Below are positions 37,431 to 48,747 of a DNA stretch of 64,000 nt, piece after piece. Position 1 is the first letter of the stretch. Each line of letters opens with the position of its first letter. Position numbers and translations under genes: made by a program. Location: NCBI RefSeq assembly GCF_029946165.1, contig NZ_JAQSDZ010000008.1, positions 1-64,000 of the forward strand, given 5' to 3'. The notes beneath the pieces are model-generated. The model did not search any database and was not told the origin of the DNA. It was given only the letters and a program-made list of their open reading frames with translations. This DNA is from Methylotenera sp. GTDB lineage: Bacteria > Pseudomonadota > Gammaproteobacteria > Burkholderiales > Methylophilaceae.

Positions 37431-38027
37431 ATGATTCAAACATCTACTCGATACACCAAAACCGCCGTGATACTTCACTGGCTTATCGCTATTTTTCTTG
37501 TTGGGATGTTTATTTTAGGCTGGTTTATGACCGAAATTCCAAAAGAAGCGCCTAAACAAACGGCCTTTGATTTATTCGACTTAGGTATTTATTCTTGGCA
37601 AGTGGCCCAAGAAATCACACCTAGAGCATTTTATTTCAATTTACATAAATCGTTAGGTCTGACCATTTTTGCGCTGATCGCTATCCGTATCTTATGGCGT
37701 ATTGCACACAAACCACCAGCATTGTTAACATCTTATTCTGCGTTAGAACGAAAACTCGCTACAGGAACACATCATCTGCTTTATACCTTAATGGTTGTCA
37801 TACCATTAACGGGCTTAGTAATGAGCATCTACGGAAAATATAGTGTGAACTGGTTTGGAATAGAGTTAATCAAAGGCGCTGACAATAAAGGCATTCGTGA
37901 TATTTTTGAAAGCACTCACGAGTTACTTGGTATTGTGCTGTTGGCATTCGTTGCACTGCATGTTGCGGGTGCTTTAAAACATAAGCTTATTGATAAAGAC
38001 GAAACTTTAAAACGTATGTCACTCTAG
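37431..38027 (+). CDS. Cytochrome b561-family protein
   Basis: 198-residue di-haem membrane protein of the bacterial cytochrome b561 (CybB) family. Four helices carry the expected histidines: VILHWLIAIFLVGMFILG, NLHKSLGLTIFALIAIRI followed by LWRIAHKPP, GTHHLLYTLMVVIPLTGL, and STHELLGIVLLAFVALHVAG. It passes electrons between quinol and a periplasmic partner. It is divergent from a periplasmic metallo-hydrolase with a CRP-type site between. Confidence 0.92.
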   Translation: MIQTSTRYTKTAVILHWLIAIFLVGMFILGWFMTEIPKEAPKQTAFDLFDLGIYSWQVAQEITPRAFYFNLHKSLGLTIFALIAIRILWRIAHKPPALLTSYSALERKLATGTHHLLYTLMVVIPLTGLVMSIYGKYSVNWFGIELIKGADNKGIRDIFESTHELLGIVLLAFVALHVAGALKHKLIDKDETLKRMSL

Positions 38028-38045
38028 TTAAATTGATGTGCAAAT

Positions 38046-38077
38046 AGAAAAGCCCGATTCAATCGGGCTTTTCTATT
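38046..38077. terminator. Bidirectional terminator between cytochrome b561 and hemE
   Basis: AAAAGCCCGATT-CA-ATCGGGCTTTTCTATTT is a near-perfect stem with A and T tracts on its two sides, between convergent genes. Confidence 0.88.
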
Positions 38078-39141
38078 TATTGGTGATACTGCTTGCTGTA
38101 TTTTCTAACCGCTTCCAGCATCGCTGCTGCGTTTTCTGGAGGCGTCCATTGTGTAATGCCATGTCCAAGGTTGAAGATGTGTCCATGACCTTTACCGTAG
38201 CTTCGAAGTACATTTTCCACCTGCTTCTCAATCGCTTCTGGCGTTGATAGCAAAATAGCTGGGTCTAAGTTACCTTGTAAGGCGACTTTATCACCAACGC
38301 GTTTACGCGCTTGACCAATATCAACTGTCCAATCTAAGCCAAGGGCATCTGCGCCAATTTCAGCTTGCGCTTCTAACCATAAGGCGCCGCCTTTGGTAAA
38401 TACTACACTTGGCACTTTGCGACCGTCATTAGTCTTAGTTAAGCCTGCAACAATCTTTTGCATGTAGTTCAGTGAAAACTCAATGTAAGCGTCATGTGAC
38501 AACGCACCGCCCCACGAGTCAAATATCATCACAGCTTGAGCACCTGCGGCGATTTGCGCATTTAGGTACTGAATCACCGTTTGTGCTGTCGTCTCTAAAA
38601 TATGGTGTAGTAAATCTGGGCGGGCATACGCCATTTTTTTAATCGTTAAAAAGTCTGTACCGCCTTTGCCTTCCACCATGTAAGTTGCTAAAGTCCAAGG
38701 GCTGCCAGAAAAGCCAATCAAAGGTACGCGACCATCTAGCGTTTTACGAATTTGCGCTACGGCATCAAACACATATTGGAGTTTAGCCATATCTGGCACT
38801 TCTAGCTTCAGAATATCAGCCTCTTCACGCAGTGTGCGCTCAAATTTCGGGCCTTCGCCTTCTTCAAAATATAATCCTAAGCCCATGGCATCTGGCACGG
38901 TAAGAATATCTGAGAACAAAATAGACGAATCTAATAGCGGATAACGGTCTAATGGTTGAATCGTCACTTCAGTCGCAAAATCTGGGCTTTTACATAACTG
39001 TAAAAAACTACCAGCGGTTTTACGGCTTTCTCTGTACTCTGGTAAATAACGTCCCGCTTGACGCATCATCCATACTGGCGTGTAGTCTGTTGGTTGGCGC
39101 ATTAGCGCTTTTAAGAACGTATCGTTTTTTAATTCACTCAT
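38077..39141 (-). CDS. hemE: Uroporphyrinogen decarboxylase HemE
   Basis: 354-residue cytosolic enzyme that removes four carboxyl groups from uroporphyrinogen III to make coproporphyrinogen III in haem synthesis. The family N-terminal motif [16 protein letters not shown] with the substrate-binding arginines is present, as are the Asp in [32 protein letters not shown] and [16 protein letters not shown] at the end. Full length. It lies downstream of the gltBD operon but is separated from it by a terminator. Confidence 0.96.
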   Translation of the reverse strand: MSELKNDTFLKALMRQPTDYTPVWMMRQAGRYLPEYRESRKTAGSFLQLCKSPDFATEVTIQPLDRYPLLDSSILFSDILTVPDAMGLGLYFEEGEGPKFERTLREEADILKLEVPDMAKLQYVFDAVAQIRKTLDGRVPLIGFSGSPWTLATYMVEGKGGTDFLTIKKMAYARPDLLHHILETTAQTVIQYLNAQIAAGAQAVMIFDSWGGALSHDAYIEFSLNYMQKIVAGLTKTNDGRKVPSVVFTKGGALWLEAQAEIGADALGLDWTVDIGQARKRVGDKVALQGNLDPAILLSTPEAIEKQVENVLRSYGKGHGHIFNLGHGITQWTPPENAAAMLEAVRKYSKQYHQ

Positions 39142-39168
39142 TGTATTAACCTAAATATTCAACTCATA

Positions 39169-39205
39169 AAAAAGGACGCAAAATAATCTACTTCGCGTCC
39201 TTTGT
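39169..39205 (-). terminator. Intrinsic terminator of the gltBD operon
   Basis: The inverted repeat AAAGGACGC / GCGTCCTTT (39171-39179 and 39195-39203) is followed, on the minus strand, by a T-rich tract. It lies about 55 bases after the gltD stop. Confidence 0.75.
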
Positions 39206-39257
39206 ATCTAATCATCGTTTATAAACTTGGATTAGAAATTTCATTTGCTCTCACAAC

Positions 39258-40685
39258 TTAGCGTGGCAATGTAGAAGAACCCATTAAGAACTCATCCACC
39301 GCTTTAGCAGCCTGACGGCCTTCACGAATAGCCCAAACCACTAATGATTGGCCACGGCGCACATCACCAGCGGCGAACACTTTAGTTTTGCTGGTTTTAT
39401 AGCTGTCAGCGCCGTCAGTAGTGGCTTTTGCATTACCGCGAGCATCTTTTTCTACACCAAAAATTTCGAGCAATTTCTGCACTGGTGATACAAAACCCAT
39501 CGCTAATAATACCAAGTCAGCTTTAATGGTGAACTCTGAATTAGCGATTTCAACCATTTTGCCGTTAACCCACTCAACTTTAGCGCCTTTTAAAGCGACA
39601 ACTTTGCCATTCTCGCCAATTAACTCTTTAGTAGTGATAGACCAATCACGGTTTGCACCTTCTTCATGCGAGCTTGAGGTACGCATTTTGAGTGGCCAGT
39701 TAGGCCATACCAAGTTTTTATCTTCTTTTTCTGGTGGTTGCGGCATTAACTCAAATTGCGTAATGCTTAACGCACCGTGACGGTTTGAAGTGCCTACACA
39801 GTCTGAACCTGTATCACCGCCGCCAATCACCACCACATTCTTATTGCTCGCCATCACTTGGTTTTCAACAGTATCGCCAGCCACTACGTGGTTCTGCGGT
39901 GTTAAAAAGTCCATGGCATACATCACGCCATCTAGCTCGCGACCTTTTACTGGTAAGTCACGTGGATACTCAGCACCGCCCGCTAAGATCACCGCATCAA
40001 ACTCAGCAAGCAAATCATCGGCTTTAACGTTTTCACCTACATTTTGATTCACACGGAACTCAACACCTTCAGCTTCCATCTGTGTCATTCGGCGGTCAAT
40101 ATGTGATTTTTCCATTTTAAAATCTGGAATACCATAACGAAGCAAGCCACCGATACGGCTATTTTTTTCTAACAACACAACGCTATGGCCAACACGTGCT
40201 AATTGTTGCGCAGCTGCCATACCCGCTGGACCTGAACCGACGATGGCTATTTTCTTACCTGTTTTATGCGCAGGAATTTGTGGCGTAACCCAATCATTTT
40301 CCCAAGCTTTATCGATAATCGCATGTTCAATAGATTTAATGCCGACAGGATCTGCATTGATATTGAGCGTACAGGCTGCTTCACAAGGTGCAGGGCAAAT
40401 ACGACCAGTGAATTCAGGAAAGTTATTGGTGGAATGCAACACATCAATCGCTGTTTTCCAATCTTGGCTATACACCAAGTCATTAAAATCTGGGATGATA
40501 TTATTGACTGGACAACCTGTAGTACAAAATGGAATACCGCAATCCATACAGCGCGCACCTTGCTGCTTGGCTTCTGCATCGCTTAAATGTAATACAAACT
40601 CCTTGTAGTTTTTAACGCGGTCAGTCACTGGCAGATTTGCTTCCGCCAGTCTATCGTACTCCATGAAACCTGTTACTTTGCCCAT
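39258..40685 (-). CDS. gltD: Glutamate synthase (NADPH) small subunit
   Basis: 475 residues. GltD supplies electrons from NADPH to GltB. The N-terminal cysteine clusters [20 protein letters not shown] and [11 protein letters not shown] bind [4Fe-4S]. FAD motif [20 protein letters not shown] and NADPH motif [14 protein letters not shown] follow. Full length. It is 85 bases after gltB, in the common gltB-gltD order, and ends at a terminator. Confidence 0.96.
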   Translation of the reverse strand: MGKVTGFMEYDRLAEANLPVTDRVKNYKEFVLHLSDAEAKQQGARCMDCGIPFCTTGCPVNNIIPDFNDLVYSQDWKTAIDVLHSTNNFPEFTGRICPAPCEAACTLNINADPVGIKSIEHAIIDKAWENDWVTPQIPAHKTGKKIAIVGSGPAGMAAAQQLARVGHSVVLLEKNSRIGGLLRYGIPDFKMEKSHIDRRMTQMEAEGVEFRVNQNVGENVKADDLLAEFDAVILAGGAEYPRDLPVKGRELDGVMYAMDFLTPQNHVVAGDTVENQVMASNKNVVVIGGGDTGSDCVGTSNRHGALSITQFELMPQPPEKEDKNLVWPNWPLKMRTSSSHEEGANRDWSITTKELIGENGKVVALKGAKVEWVNGKMVEIANSEFTIKADLVLLAMGFVSPVQKLLEIFGVEKDARGNAKATTDGADSYKTSKTKVFAAGDVRRGQSLVVWAIREGRQAAKAVDEFLMGSSTLPR

Positions 40686-40770
40686 ACTAATAAGCCCCTA
40701 CCCATATTTAATTTTTTGCATTGCGCATGCTATTGTTTTACCAGCAGTTATTAACCAATTAATGCTGTTA

Positions 40771-43700
40771 TTAAGCTGCAACTAGCGCTTTATCTTCAGC
40801 GAGTTCGATTAACGCGCGTTTATATTCATTTGGCATCACTTTGACAAACTTAGTTCTGTAGTTTGCCCAATCAGCCAACATGTCACCAGCACGAACGCTA
40901 CCAGTATATTTAGCGTGATTTTCAATCAATGCTTTTAGTGTGATTTCATCTGGTTGATCTAAATGATGTACTTTGTCTACGCATGCATCTGCACACTCTA
41001 CTTTTTCAAGCGCAACCATGCTCATATTGCAGCGTTTTGCAAATAGACCGTCTTCGTCATATACATACGCAACGCCGCCGCTCATACCTGCTGCGAAATT
41101 TTGACCAGTTAAACCAAGCACCACAACAGTACCGCCAGTCATGTATTCGCAACCATGATTACCAACACCTTCAACCACAGCAGATGCGCCTGAGTTACGT
41201 ACACAGAAACGCTCGCCTGCAACGCCACGGAAATAACTCTCACCTGTAGTTGCGCCATACATCACAGTATTACCAATGATAATATTTTCATGCGCGATAC
41301 CGCGGAATGCGACTGGTGGCTTGATGATAATACGCCCGCCACACAAGCCTTTACCCACGTAATCGTTACCTTCGCCTGTTAATTCAAATGTGATGCCTTT
41401 AGCTAGGAACGCTGCGAAACTTTGACCTGAAGTACCAGTAAAGTTGACGTGTATCGTGTCATCAGGCAGGCCTGCATGGCCATAACGCGTAGCTACTTGG
41501 TTAGATAACATAGTACCTACCGTACGATTCGTATTAGAAATTGGTATATCTAATACAACTTTTGCACCAGTTTCTAAGGCGGTATTCGCCAAGCTCACTA
41601 ACTTGTTATCCAACGCGTTTACTAAGCCATGGTCTTGTACATCATTATTTTTGCGTGAAACTGTTGCTGGCATTTCTGGCAAGTGGAACACTTTGGCAAA
41701 GTCTAAACCTTGAATTTTCCAGTGATCGATCCCTGCTTGCATATCTAGCAAATCTGCACGACCGATTAAGTCATCAAACTTAGCAACACCGATAGAGGCC
41801 ATTAACTCACGCACTTCTTCAGCCACAAAGAAGAAGTAGTTAACCACATGTTCAGGCTGGCCAGTAAAGCGTTTACGCAATTCTGGATCTTGTGTTGCTA
41901 CACCTACTGGGCATGTGTTTAGATGGCATTTGCGCATCATGATACAACCTTCAACCACTAGCGGCGCTGTAGCAAAACCGAATTCATCTGCTCCTAATAA
42001 AGCACCAATCACCACATCGCGACCTGTTTTGATTTGACCATCGACTTGTAGTACAACACGACCGCGCAATTGGTTAAGCACCAAGGTTTGTTGTGTTTCT
42101 GCCAGACCAATTTCCCATGGGCCGCCAGCATGTTTCACTGATGAAATTGGTGAAGCGCCTGTACCGCCATCATGACCTGCAATCACAATATGGTCTGATT
42201 TTGCTTTAGCCACACCAGCAGCAACCGTACCTACGCCAGTTTCAGCCACTAACTTTACTGAAATAGACGCTTTAGGATTTGCATTTTTCAAATCATGAAT
42301 TAGCTGTGCCAAATCTTCAATTGAATAAATGTCATGGTGTGGTGGAGGTGAAATCAAGCCAACACCCGGCACTGAGAAACGCAATTTCGCAATGTATTCA
42401 GACACCTTATGACCAGGTAATTGACCGCCTTCACCAGGTTTAGCGCCTTGCGCCATTTTGATTTGAATTTGATCCGCAGATGCCAAATATTCAGCCGTAA
42501 CACCAAAGCGACCAGAGGCCACTTGTTTGATGCGTGAGCGCATTGAATCGCCCGCTTTTAGCGGAATATCTTTCACAATGACATCGCTACCAATGACTTT
42601 CGCCATGGTCGTGTCAGTGGCAACTGGAATGAAGCGCTTCGCATCTTCACCACCTTCACCCGTGTTCGATTTACCGCCAATGCGGTTCATGGCAATCGCT
42701 AAAGTTGCATGCGCTTCCGTAGAAATTGAACCAAGAGACATCGCACCTGTTGCAAAGCGTTTAACAATCTCTTTAGCTGATTCTACTTGCTCTAGCGGAA
42801 TCGCCGCCCCGACTGATTTAATCTCAAACAAGCCACGCAAGGTCATGTGACGACGCGTTTGGTCATTGATTAATTTAGCGTATTCTTTATATGTATCATA
42901 TTGATTAGTGCGGGTTGCATGTTGCAATTTAGCAATGGAATCTGGCGTCCACATATGTTCTTCGCCACGCACTCTGAATGCGTACTCGCCACCTGCATCC
43001 AAGCTGTTAGCCAACACTGGGTCTTCACCAAATGCTGACAAGTGCAAACGCTCAGCTTCTTCTGCCACTTGGTCTAGGCCGATACCTTCAACATTGGTTG
43101 TAGTACCAGTAAAGTATTGCTCTACAAAAGCCGTATTTAAACCAATTGCCTCAAATTTCTGCGCGCCACAGTAAGATTGGTAAGTAGAAATACCCATTTT
43201 TGACATGACTTTATACAAGCCTTTGCCAACCGCTTTAACGAAGTTTTTAGCGGCTGCATACGGATCTTTAACATCCATGTGCTTAATGGTTTCAAATGCT
43301 AACCACGGGCAAACTGCTTCAGCGCCATAACCTGCAAGCAAGGCAAAATGGTGAACTTCACGCGCAGAGCCAGTATCGATGACCAAGCCTGCGCTAGTAC
43401 GCAGACCCACATCCACTAAATGCTCGTGCGTAGCTGAACAAGCTAATAATGCAGGAGTCGCTAAGCGGTCTGCGCTGATATTTCTATCGGAAAGAATAAG
43501 AATATTGAAGCCACTTTTCACTGCATTTTCAGCGGCACTCGTAATGCTAGCAATAGCTGCCGCCATGCCAGCTTTACCTAGGCTGGCAGGATAAGTAATA
43601 TCCAACACCAAAGATTTATATTGGTTTTGCGTAAGTGTTGCAATCGCTTTCAATTGCTCAAGCTCATCCAGAGTCAACACTGGTTGGCTTGCTTCTAAAC

Positions 43701-45426
43701 GCATTGGTGGAGTAGATTCATCCACACCTAATAGGTTAGGTTTTGGGCCAATGAATGTTACCAATGACATCACCAACTCTTCACGAATTGGGTCAATTGG
43801 CGGGTTAGTCACTTGCGCAAATAACTGTTTGAAATAGTTGTAAAGTAACTTTGGTTTTGCAGATAAGACTGGCAAAGCCGCATCATTACCCATTGAGCCA
43901 GCGCCTTCTTCACCGTTTTGCACCATCGGCTGCATCACGAATTTGATATCTTCTTGGGTATAGCCAAAAGCTTGCTGCGTATCCAACAGACTAGCCGCCA
44001 TTTCAAGGCCGCCATCTACTTTAGGCATATCGCTTAAGAAGTAACGTGTTTTCTCAATCCACTGTTTGTAAGGCTTAGCCTTCGCAAGCGCACTTTTCAC
44101 CTCAGCATCACCGATAATACGGCCTTGCTCGGTATCAATCAGCAACATTTTGCCTGGCTCTAAACGCCATTTTTTAACGATTTTCTCTTGCGGGAATGTC
44201 AACACACCCATTTCTGACGCCATCATCACGAGGTCATCATCAGTCACTAAATAACGCGCTGGGCGCAAACCATTACGGTCTAATGTGGCACCAATCATGC
44301 GGCCATCAGTAAACGCCACGGCGGCTGGGCCATCCCATGGCTCCATCAAAGCAGCGTGGTATTCGTAGAACGCGCGACGTTCTTCATCCATCATAGCGTT
44401 GTTGTTCCAAGCTTCTGGAATCAACATCATCATCGCGTGTGGCAATGAATAACCACCAGCCACTAGCAATTCTAAACAATTATCAAAGCAAGCTGAATCA
44501 GATTGACCTTCTATAATTAGCGGCCATAATTTTTCTAAATCCTCACCAATTAGGCTTGATTTCATTGTTTCATGACGCGCGGCCATCCAGTTAACGTTAC
44601 CTTTAACTGTATTAATTTCACCGTTATGCGCAATCATGCGGAATGGATGTGCTAAATCCCAAGCTGGGAAGGTATTGGTAGAAAAACGCTGATGTACTAG
44701 CGCCAAAGCTGAAACTAAAGTTTCATCGTTTAAATCTGTGTAATAAACACCCACTTCATTAGCAAGCAACATACCCTTGTAAACGATGGTACGTGAAGAT
44801 AATGACGGAATGTAAAACGTGGCTTTATCTTGTAAATTCAATGCACGGACCGCATGCTCTATGCGCTTGCGAATAACAAATAACTTACGCTCAAAAACGT
44901 TTTGATCGGCAACATTTGCACCAATCATCATTTGACGCATCGTCGGCTCAACATCACGCGCTGCATCAGCAATATTGCTGTTATCCACCGGTACATCGCG
45001 CCAGCCAAGTAAGGTTTGATTTTCTTCAGCTACGATTTTGCTGATTAAGGCTTCGCAAGCTTCACGATATTTAGCATTTTGCGGTAAAAATATATTTCCC
45101 ACAGCATATTGACCAGCCTCTGGAAGGCTAATGCCTAACTTTGCAGCCTCCTTACGCATAAATGCATCTGGCATTTGCATCAGCAAACCAGCGCCATCGC
45201 CCAATTTAGGGTCATAACCTGTCGCACCGCGGTGAGTAAGGTTAGTTAATAATTCCAACCCTTTTTGCACAATCTCGTGGCTCTTTTTGCCTTTTATATG
45301 CGCCACAAAACCTACACCACAAGCATCACGCTCGTTTGAAGGGCTATATAAGCCCTGTTTAGCAGGCTGATTCGAATGCAGATTGTTCAAATTTTGGTTG
45401 TTTGAGTTGCTTAAAACTGTTGCCAT
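40771..45426 (-). CDS. gltB: Glutamate synthase (NADPH) large subunit
   Basis: 1551 residues. It makes two glutamates from glutamine and 2-oxoglutarate, the main route of ammonium assimilation together with glutamine synthetase. A short propeptide precedes the nucleophile cysteine of the class II amidotransferase domain ([20 protein letters not shown], Cys36). The central FMN domain shows [10 protein letters not shown] and [20 protein letters not shown], and [20 protein letters not shown] binds the [3Fe-4S] cluster. The C-terminal GXGXG beta-helix is intact ([20 protein letters not shown]). First gene of gltBD. Confidence 0.97.
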   Translation of the reverse strand: MATVLSNSNNQNLNNLHSNQPAKQGLYSPSNERDACGVGFVAHIKGKKSHEIVQKGLELLTNLTHRGATGYDPKLGDGAGLLMQMPDAFMRKEAAKLGISLPEAGQYAVGNIFLPQNAKYREACEALISKIVAEENQTLLGWRDVPVDNSNIADAARDVEPTMRQMMIGANVADQNVFERKLFVIRKRIEHAVRALNLQDKATFYIPSLSSRTIVYKGMLLANEVGVYYTDLNDETLVSALALVHQRFSTNTFPAWDLAHPFRMIAHNGEINTVKGNVNWMAARHETMKSSLIGEDLEKLWPLIIEGQSDSACFDNCLELLVAGGYSLPHAMMMLIPEAWNNNAMMDEERRAFYEYHAALMEPWDGPAAVAFTDGRMIGATLDRNGLRPARYLVTDDDLVMMASEMGVLTFPQEKIVKKWRLEPGKMLLIDTEQGRIIGDAEVKSALAKAKPYKQWIEKTRYFLSDMPKVDGGLEMAASLLDTQQAFGYTQEDIKFVMQPMVQNGEEGAGSMGNDAALPVLSAKPKLLYNYFKQLFAQVTNPPIDPIREELVMSLVTFIGPKPNLLGVDESTPPMRLEASQPVLTLDELEQLKAIATLTQNQYKSLVLDITYPASLGKAGMAAAIASITSAAENAVKSGFNILILSDRNISADRLATPALLACSATHEHLVDVGLRTSAGLVIDTGSAREVHHFALLAGYGAEAVCPWLAFETIKHMDVKDPYAAAKNFVKAVGKGLYKVMSKMGISTYQSYCGAQKFEAIGLNTAFVEQYFTGTTTNVEGIGLDQVAEEAERLHLSAFGEDPVLANSLDAGGEYAFRVRGEEHMWTPDSIAKLQHATRTNQYDTYKEYAKLINDQTRRHMTLRGLFEIKSVGAAIPLEQVESAKEIVKRFATGAMSLGSISTEAHATLAIAMNRIGGKSNTGEGGEDAKRFIPVATDTTMAKVIGSDVIVKDIPLKAGDSMRSRIKQVASGRFGVTAEYLASADQIQIKMAQGAKPGEGGQLPGHKVSEYIAKLRFSVPGVGLISPPPHHDIYSIEDLAQLIHDLKNANPKASISVKLVAETGVGTVAAGVAKAKSDHIVIAGHDGGTGASPISSVKHAGGPWEIGLAETQQTLVLNQLRGRVVLQVDGQIKTGRDVVIGALLGADEFGFATAPLVVEGCIMMRKCHLNTCPVGVATQDPELRKRFTGQPEHVVNYFFFVAEEVRELMASIGVAKFDDLIGRADLLDMQAGIDHWKIQGLDFAKVFHLPEMPATVSRKNNDVQDHGLVNALDNKLVSLANTALETGAKVVLDIPISNTNRTVGTMLSNQVATRYGHAGLPDDTIHVNFTGTSGQSFAAFLAKGITFELTGEGNDYVGKGLCGGRIIIKPPVAFRGIAHENIIIGNTVMYGATTGESYFRGVAGERFCVRNSGASAVVEGVGNHGCEYMTGGTVVVLGLTGQNFAAGMSGGVAYVYDEDGLFAKRCNMSMVALEKVECADACVDKVHHLDQPDEITLKALIENHAKYTGSVRAGDMLADWANYRTKFVKVMPNEYKRALIELAEDKALVAA

Positions 45427-45571
45427 ATTATTTAATCACAAAACATTTAGCGGAACCTTCAAGTTTACCGTGAAATGCCTATGTGTTCAATAAGATAGGG
45501 GCAAAAATTAGACTGAATTTTGTTTTTTTGTTTTTTGACGCTTCATTAGCCAATAAAAGCAAGCGCAAACT

Positions 45572-45620
45572 AAAATTAAAACACCCAGCCAATTCAGTGA
45601 TACTGAAATGGCTGGGTGTA
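45572..45620 (-). terminator. Intrinsic terminator after hemL
   Basis: A long stem pairs ACACCCAGCC (45581-45590) with the complement at 45610-45620, and the inner TTCAGT-GAT-ACTGAA extends it. On the minus strand it is followed by a T-rich run. It ends the thiE-hemL transcript. Confidence 0.8.
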
Positions 45621-45654
45621 TGAAAATAAAGTGTTCTATTTAAAGCGGCAGTTT

Positions 45655-46938
45655 TTACTTAATTTGTGAGAACGCCATTTTAGCGGCGGCAATAGTGATA
45701 GCAATATCTTCATCACTATGCGCGGCTGAAACAAAGCCCGCCTCAAATGCAGAAGGACCTAAATAAATGCCGCTATCCAACATGCTATGGAAGAACTGAT
45801 TAAAATGCTCTTTATTTGATTGCATCATCTCATGGTAAGAAGTTGGGCATTTTTCACAGAAATATAAACCGAACATACCACCCACGCTTTGTGCATTAAA
45901 TAGTACGCCAGCTTCTTTTGCCGCGGCTTTTAAGCCATCCACCAATTTTTGCGTTTGCGCGGTTAGCTTTGCGTGGAAATCTGGCGCTTGAATAAGCTCG
46001 AGTGTTTTCAAGCCCGCTGTTACGGCAACAGGGTTGCCAGACAACGTACCCGCTTGATATACCTTACCCACAGGGGCAAGGCACTGCATAATATCTTTAC
46101 GACCACCAAAAGCACCCACTGGCAAGCCACCGCCGATGATTTTACCGAGCGTAGTCATATCAGGCTTGATGTTATAAAGCGCTTGCGCACCACCCAAAGC
46201 CACGCGGAAGCCCGTCATCACTTCATCAAAAATCAATACTGTGCCGTGCTTTGTGCAAAGCTCGCGCAAAGTTTGCAAGAACTCCATATGCGGCACGATT
46301 AAGTTCATATTACCCACAACAGGCTCAATAATCACACAAGCAATTTCATCACCTGTTTTATCAAACAAATCTTTTAATTGTTGTGTATTGTTGTATTCCA
46401 AAGTCAGCGTGTGCGCTGCAACGCTGGCAGGCACACCACCTGAATCTGGCTCGCCAAAAGTTAACAAACCTGAACCCGCTTTAACTAACAATCCATCTGA
46501 ATGGCCGTGGTAGCAACCTTCAAATTTCACAATTTTATCGCGGCCGGTAAAGCCACGTGCTGTACGAATCGCACTCATAGTCGCTTCTGTCCCGCTACTA
46601 TTTAAGCGCACCTGCTCCATACTCGGCACGAGTTTATTAATGAGCTGCGCCATTTCAAGCTCCAAACCCGTAGGCGCACCAAATGACAAGCTATTTGCCG
46701 CCGCTTCTTGTACCGCATTAATCACAGTAGGATGCGCGTGTCCAACAATCATCGGACCCCAAGAGTTGATGTAATCGATATATTCCTTACCATCCACATC
46801 CCAAAGCTTAGACCCCAAGCCTTTTTTGAAAAATATAGGCGTACCGCCCACGCTACGAAATGCGCGCACTGGTGAATTAACACCACCAGGAATAAGTTCT
46901 TGGGATTTGTCAAAAAGCGTTTGATTAATAGAGGTCAT
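45655..46938 (-). CDS. hemL: Glutamate-1-semialdehyde 2,1-aminomutase
   Basis: 427-residue PLP enzyme converting glutamate-1-semialdehyde to 5-aminolevulinate in the C5 route of haem synthesis. N-terminal [20 protein letters not shown], the motif [19 protein letters not shown], the [16 protein letters not shown] region and the PLP lysine in [16 protein letters not shown] are all typical. Full length. Its ATG overlaps the thiE stop by four bases, so it is translationally coupled to thiE. Confidence 0.96.
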   Translation of the reverse strand: MTSINQTLFDKSQELIPGGVNSPVRAFRSVGGTPIFFKKGLGSKLWDVDGKEYIDYINSWGPMIVGHAHPTVINAVQEAAANSLSFGAPTGLELEMAQLINKLVPSMEQVRLNSSGTEATMSAIRTARGFTGRDKIVKFEGCYHGHSDGLLVKAGSGLLTFGEPDSGGVPASVAAHTLTLEYNNTQQLKDLFDKTGDEIACVIIEPVVGNMNLIVPHMEFLQTLRELCTKHGTVLIFDEVMTGFRVALGGAQALYNIKPDMTTLGKIIGGGLPVGAFGGRKDIMQCLAPVGKVYQAGTLSGNPVAVTAGLKTLELIQAPDFHAKLTAQTQKLVDGLKAAAKEAGVLFNAQSVGGMFGLYFCEKCPTSYHEMMQSNKEHFNQFFHSMLDSGIYLGPSAFEAGFVSAAHSDEDIAITIAAAKMAFSQIK

Positions 46939-47582
46939 TTCGTTGCCTTAAAGTTGGATTCTTTAAATAAGTGTGTGAATTGTTGAACCGCTAATTTTAC
47001 GTCATCAGCGTTAAAAATTGCATTTATCACAGCGATGGAATCGGCACCTGAGTTAATAACCGATACTGCATTTTCTAACGTAATACCGCCAATTGCGACT
47101 GTTGGAATACTTAATTGCGCTTTTGCTTGTTTGAACAACTCTAAGCTTGCTACAGGTGCATGCGGCTTGGTGCTTGAGGCAAAGCAAGCACCAAATGCCA
47201 CGTAAGTTGCACCAGATTGTTGAGCGCTTAGCGCTAAATCAAAACGGTTGTAGCATGATGCGCCTAGTATTTTATTGGCGCCTAACCTTGCTTTAACTTC
47301 TGCGATGTTGCCATCATCTGCACCTATATGTACACCATCTGCATCAAGCATTAAGCAAAGTTCTACTGAATCATTAATTATGAATGGCACCTGGTAATGC
47401 TTACATAATGGCTGAATTGCGCGGGATTGATAAGTTTGTAAGTCATAGCTTGCGTTCTTGTTGCGATATTGCAATAAGCTGAGGCCGCCTTGGAGTGCGG
47501 CTTCTACTTTAGCTAGCAACAAATCGGTGTTAGCTTCGTCTGGTGTGATTGCGTATAAACCGTGAATTTTATTTGACTGCAT
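46935..47582 (-). CDS. thiE: Thiamine-phosphate synthase
   Basis: 215 residues. It joins hydroxymethylpyrimidine diphosphate with thiazole phosphate. Motifs: GLYAITPDE at the start, [32 protein letters not shown], the glycine-rich [21 protein letters not shown] and [20 protein letters not shown]. Slightly long at the C-terminus. It is coupled to hemL by an ATGA overlap and lies 125 bases after thiD, the gap holding a REPIN-like palindrome. Confidence 0.93.
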   Translation of the reverse strand: MQSNKIHGLYAITPDEANTDLLLAKVEAALQGGLSLLQYRNKNASYDLQTYQSRAIQPLCKHYQVPFIINDSVELCLMLDADGVHIGADDGNIAEVKARLGANKILGASCYNRFDLALSAQQSGATYVAFGACFASSTKPHAPVASLELFKQAKAQLSIPTVAIGGITLENAVSVINSGADSIAVINAIFNADDVKLAVQQFTHLFKESNFKATK

Positions 47583-47618
47583 GGATTCTTTGCTTTGCTC
47601 AGAATGACGTGACTACTT

Positions 47619-47690
47619 GTAGGAGCGGCTTATAGCCGCGAGCACTGGTGCTGATGACTGCCATGCTTCGCGGCTACAAGCCACTCCAAC
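47619..47690. repeat. Second REPIN-like palindrome, between thiD and thiE
   Basis: The arms GTAGGAGCGGCTTATAGCCG and CGGCTACAAGCCACTCCAAC match those of the copy at 5468-5535 with a few changes; the central part is different. Position between two co-directional genes is the same kind of site. Confidence 0.7.
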
Positions 47691-47707
47691 AGGTAATTTT
47701 AAATACA

Positions 47708-48571
47708 TTAATGCGTTTTAACACTACTATCACCACCACTATTCACAACGGCATCTTCTTCATCGCGCGCCCAGAACATGCGGTCTGGAATAAACTGCCC
47801 CATACCAGGCCTGAAGCCATTTTTAAGGGTTTGCCAAGTATATTCTTGCGCTTCCATTACTGCCTCTTCCATGCTCAAACCATGTGCCATACAGGCGGCA
47901 ATTGCACTGGTAAGTGTACAGCCAGAGCCATGATAGCTACCTGCCAATCGCTCCCATTTGTAGGCCTTAATAAGTTTATTTTCACCATACAATGTATTTG
48001 TGACTTCTAAACTGCGTTCGTGTGTGCCAGTGATTAGCACGTATTCACTACCCATTTCCAGTAAACGCGCAGCGGCTTCATCTAGCGAGGATAACGACAC
48101 TTCATCCTCTGCATCAGCAAATGCTAATCGACGCGCTTCTAAGCTATTTGGCGTTATTAACGTAGCTTGTGGAAACAATAGTTCAATCATCGCATCCATC
48201 ATGTCGTCATTGGTTAAATCATCGCCACGACCAGAGGTTAAAATTGGGTCTATCAACAATGGAATATCAGGATAATCCGCCATAATTTCAGCAATCACCG
48301 CGATATTTTCAACTGAACCTAATAGACCAAGCTTAAATGCAGAGACTTGAACATCTTCTAAAATCGCTCGCGCTTGATCGTTCACCCAATCAGCATCCAT
48401 CGCCAACACGCCATCAACACCGCGTGTGTCTTGTACGGTAACGGCAGTCACCACAGAAAGTGGATGACAACCTATGCTCGCAAACGTGAGAATATCCGCC
48501 TGCAAACCCGCGCCACCGCTAGGGTCTGTGCCCGCAAAGGTTAAAACTGAAGGAGGTGCTTGATTGGCCAT
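47708..48571 (-). CDS. thiD: Hydroxymethylpyrimidine/phosphomethylpyrimidine kinase
   Basis: 287 residues. It phosphorylates the pyrimidine made by ThiC twice. Ribokinase-like motifs: LTFAGTDPSGGAGLQADILT, QDTRGVDGV, PLLIDPILTSGRG, TPNSLEARRL and the anion-hole GSYHGSGCTLTSAIAACMA. The last residues (RDEEDAVVNSGGDSSVKTH) are a variable tail. It precedes thiE-hemL on the same strand and follows a tRNA-Gly gene; no TPP riboswitch is seen in front of it. Confidence 0.94.
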   Translation of the reverse strand: MANQAPPSVLTFAGTDPSGGAGLQADILTFASIGCHPLSVVTAVTVQDTRGVDGVLAMDADWVNDQARAILEDVQVSAFKLGLLGSVENIAVIAEIMADYPDIPLLIDPILTSGRGDDLTNDDMMDAMIELLFPQATLITPNSLEARRLAFADAEDEVSLSSLDEAAARLLEMGSEYVLITGTHERSLEVTNTLYGENKLIKAYKWERLAGSYHGSGCTLTSAIAACMAHGLSMEEAVMEAQEYTWQTLKNGFRPGMGQFIPDRMFWARDEEDAVVNSGGDSSVKTH

Positions 48572-48600
48572 AATTGTTTATACGCTAAAGATTACATAAT

Positions 48601-48674
48601 TGGAGCGGGATACGGGAATCGAACCCGCGACTAAACTTTGGGAAAGTTTCGTGATGCCATTTCACCAATCCCGC
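48601..48674 (-). tRNA. tRNA-Gly (CCC)
   Basis: On the minus strand GCGGGAT begins the acceptor stem, the anticodon loop TTCCCAA lies between AAACT and AGTTT, the T-arm is GCGGG-TTCGATT-CCCGT, and ATCCCGC closes the acceptor followed by T and an encoded CCA. The cloverleaf is complete; anticodon CCC reads GGG glycine codons. Confidence 0.96.
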
Positions 48675-48747
48675 AAGAATGCATATTTTACTGTAATTTA
48701 GTTCATGCGAGTAAGTTCGATTAATACTTAATGACACGAGCCGAGCT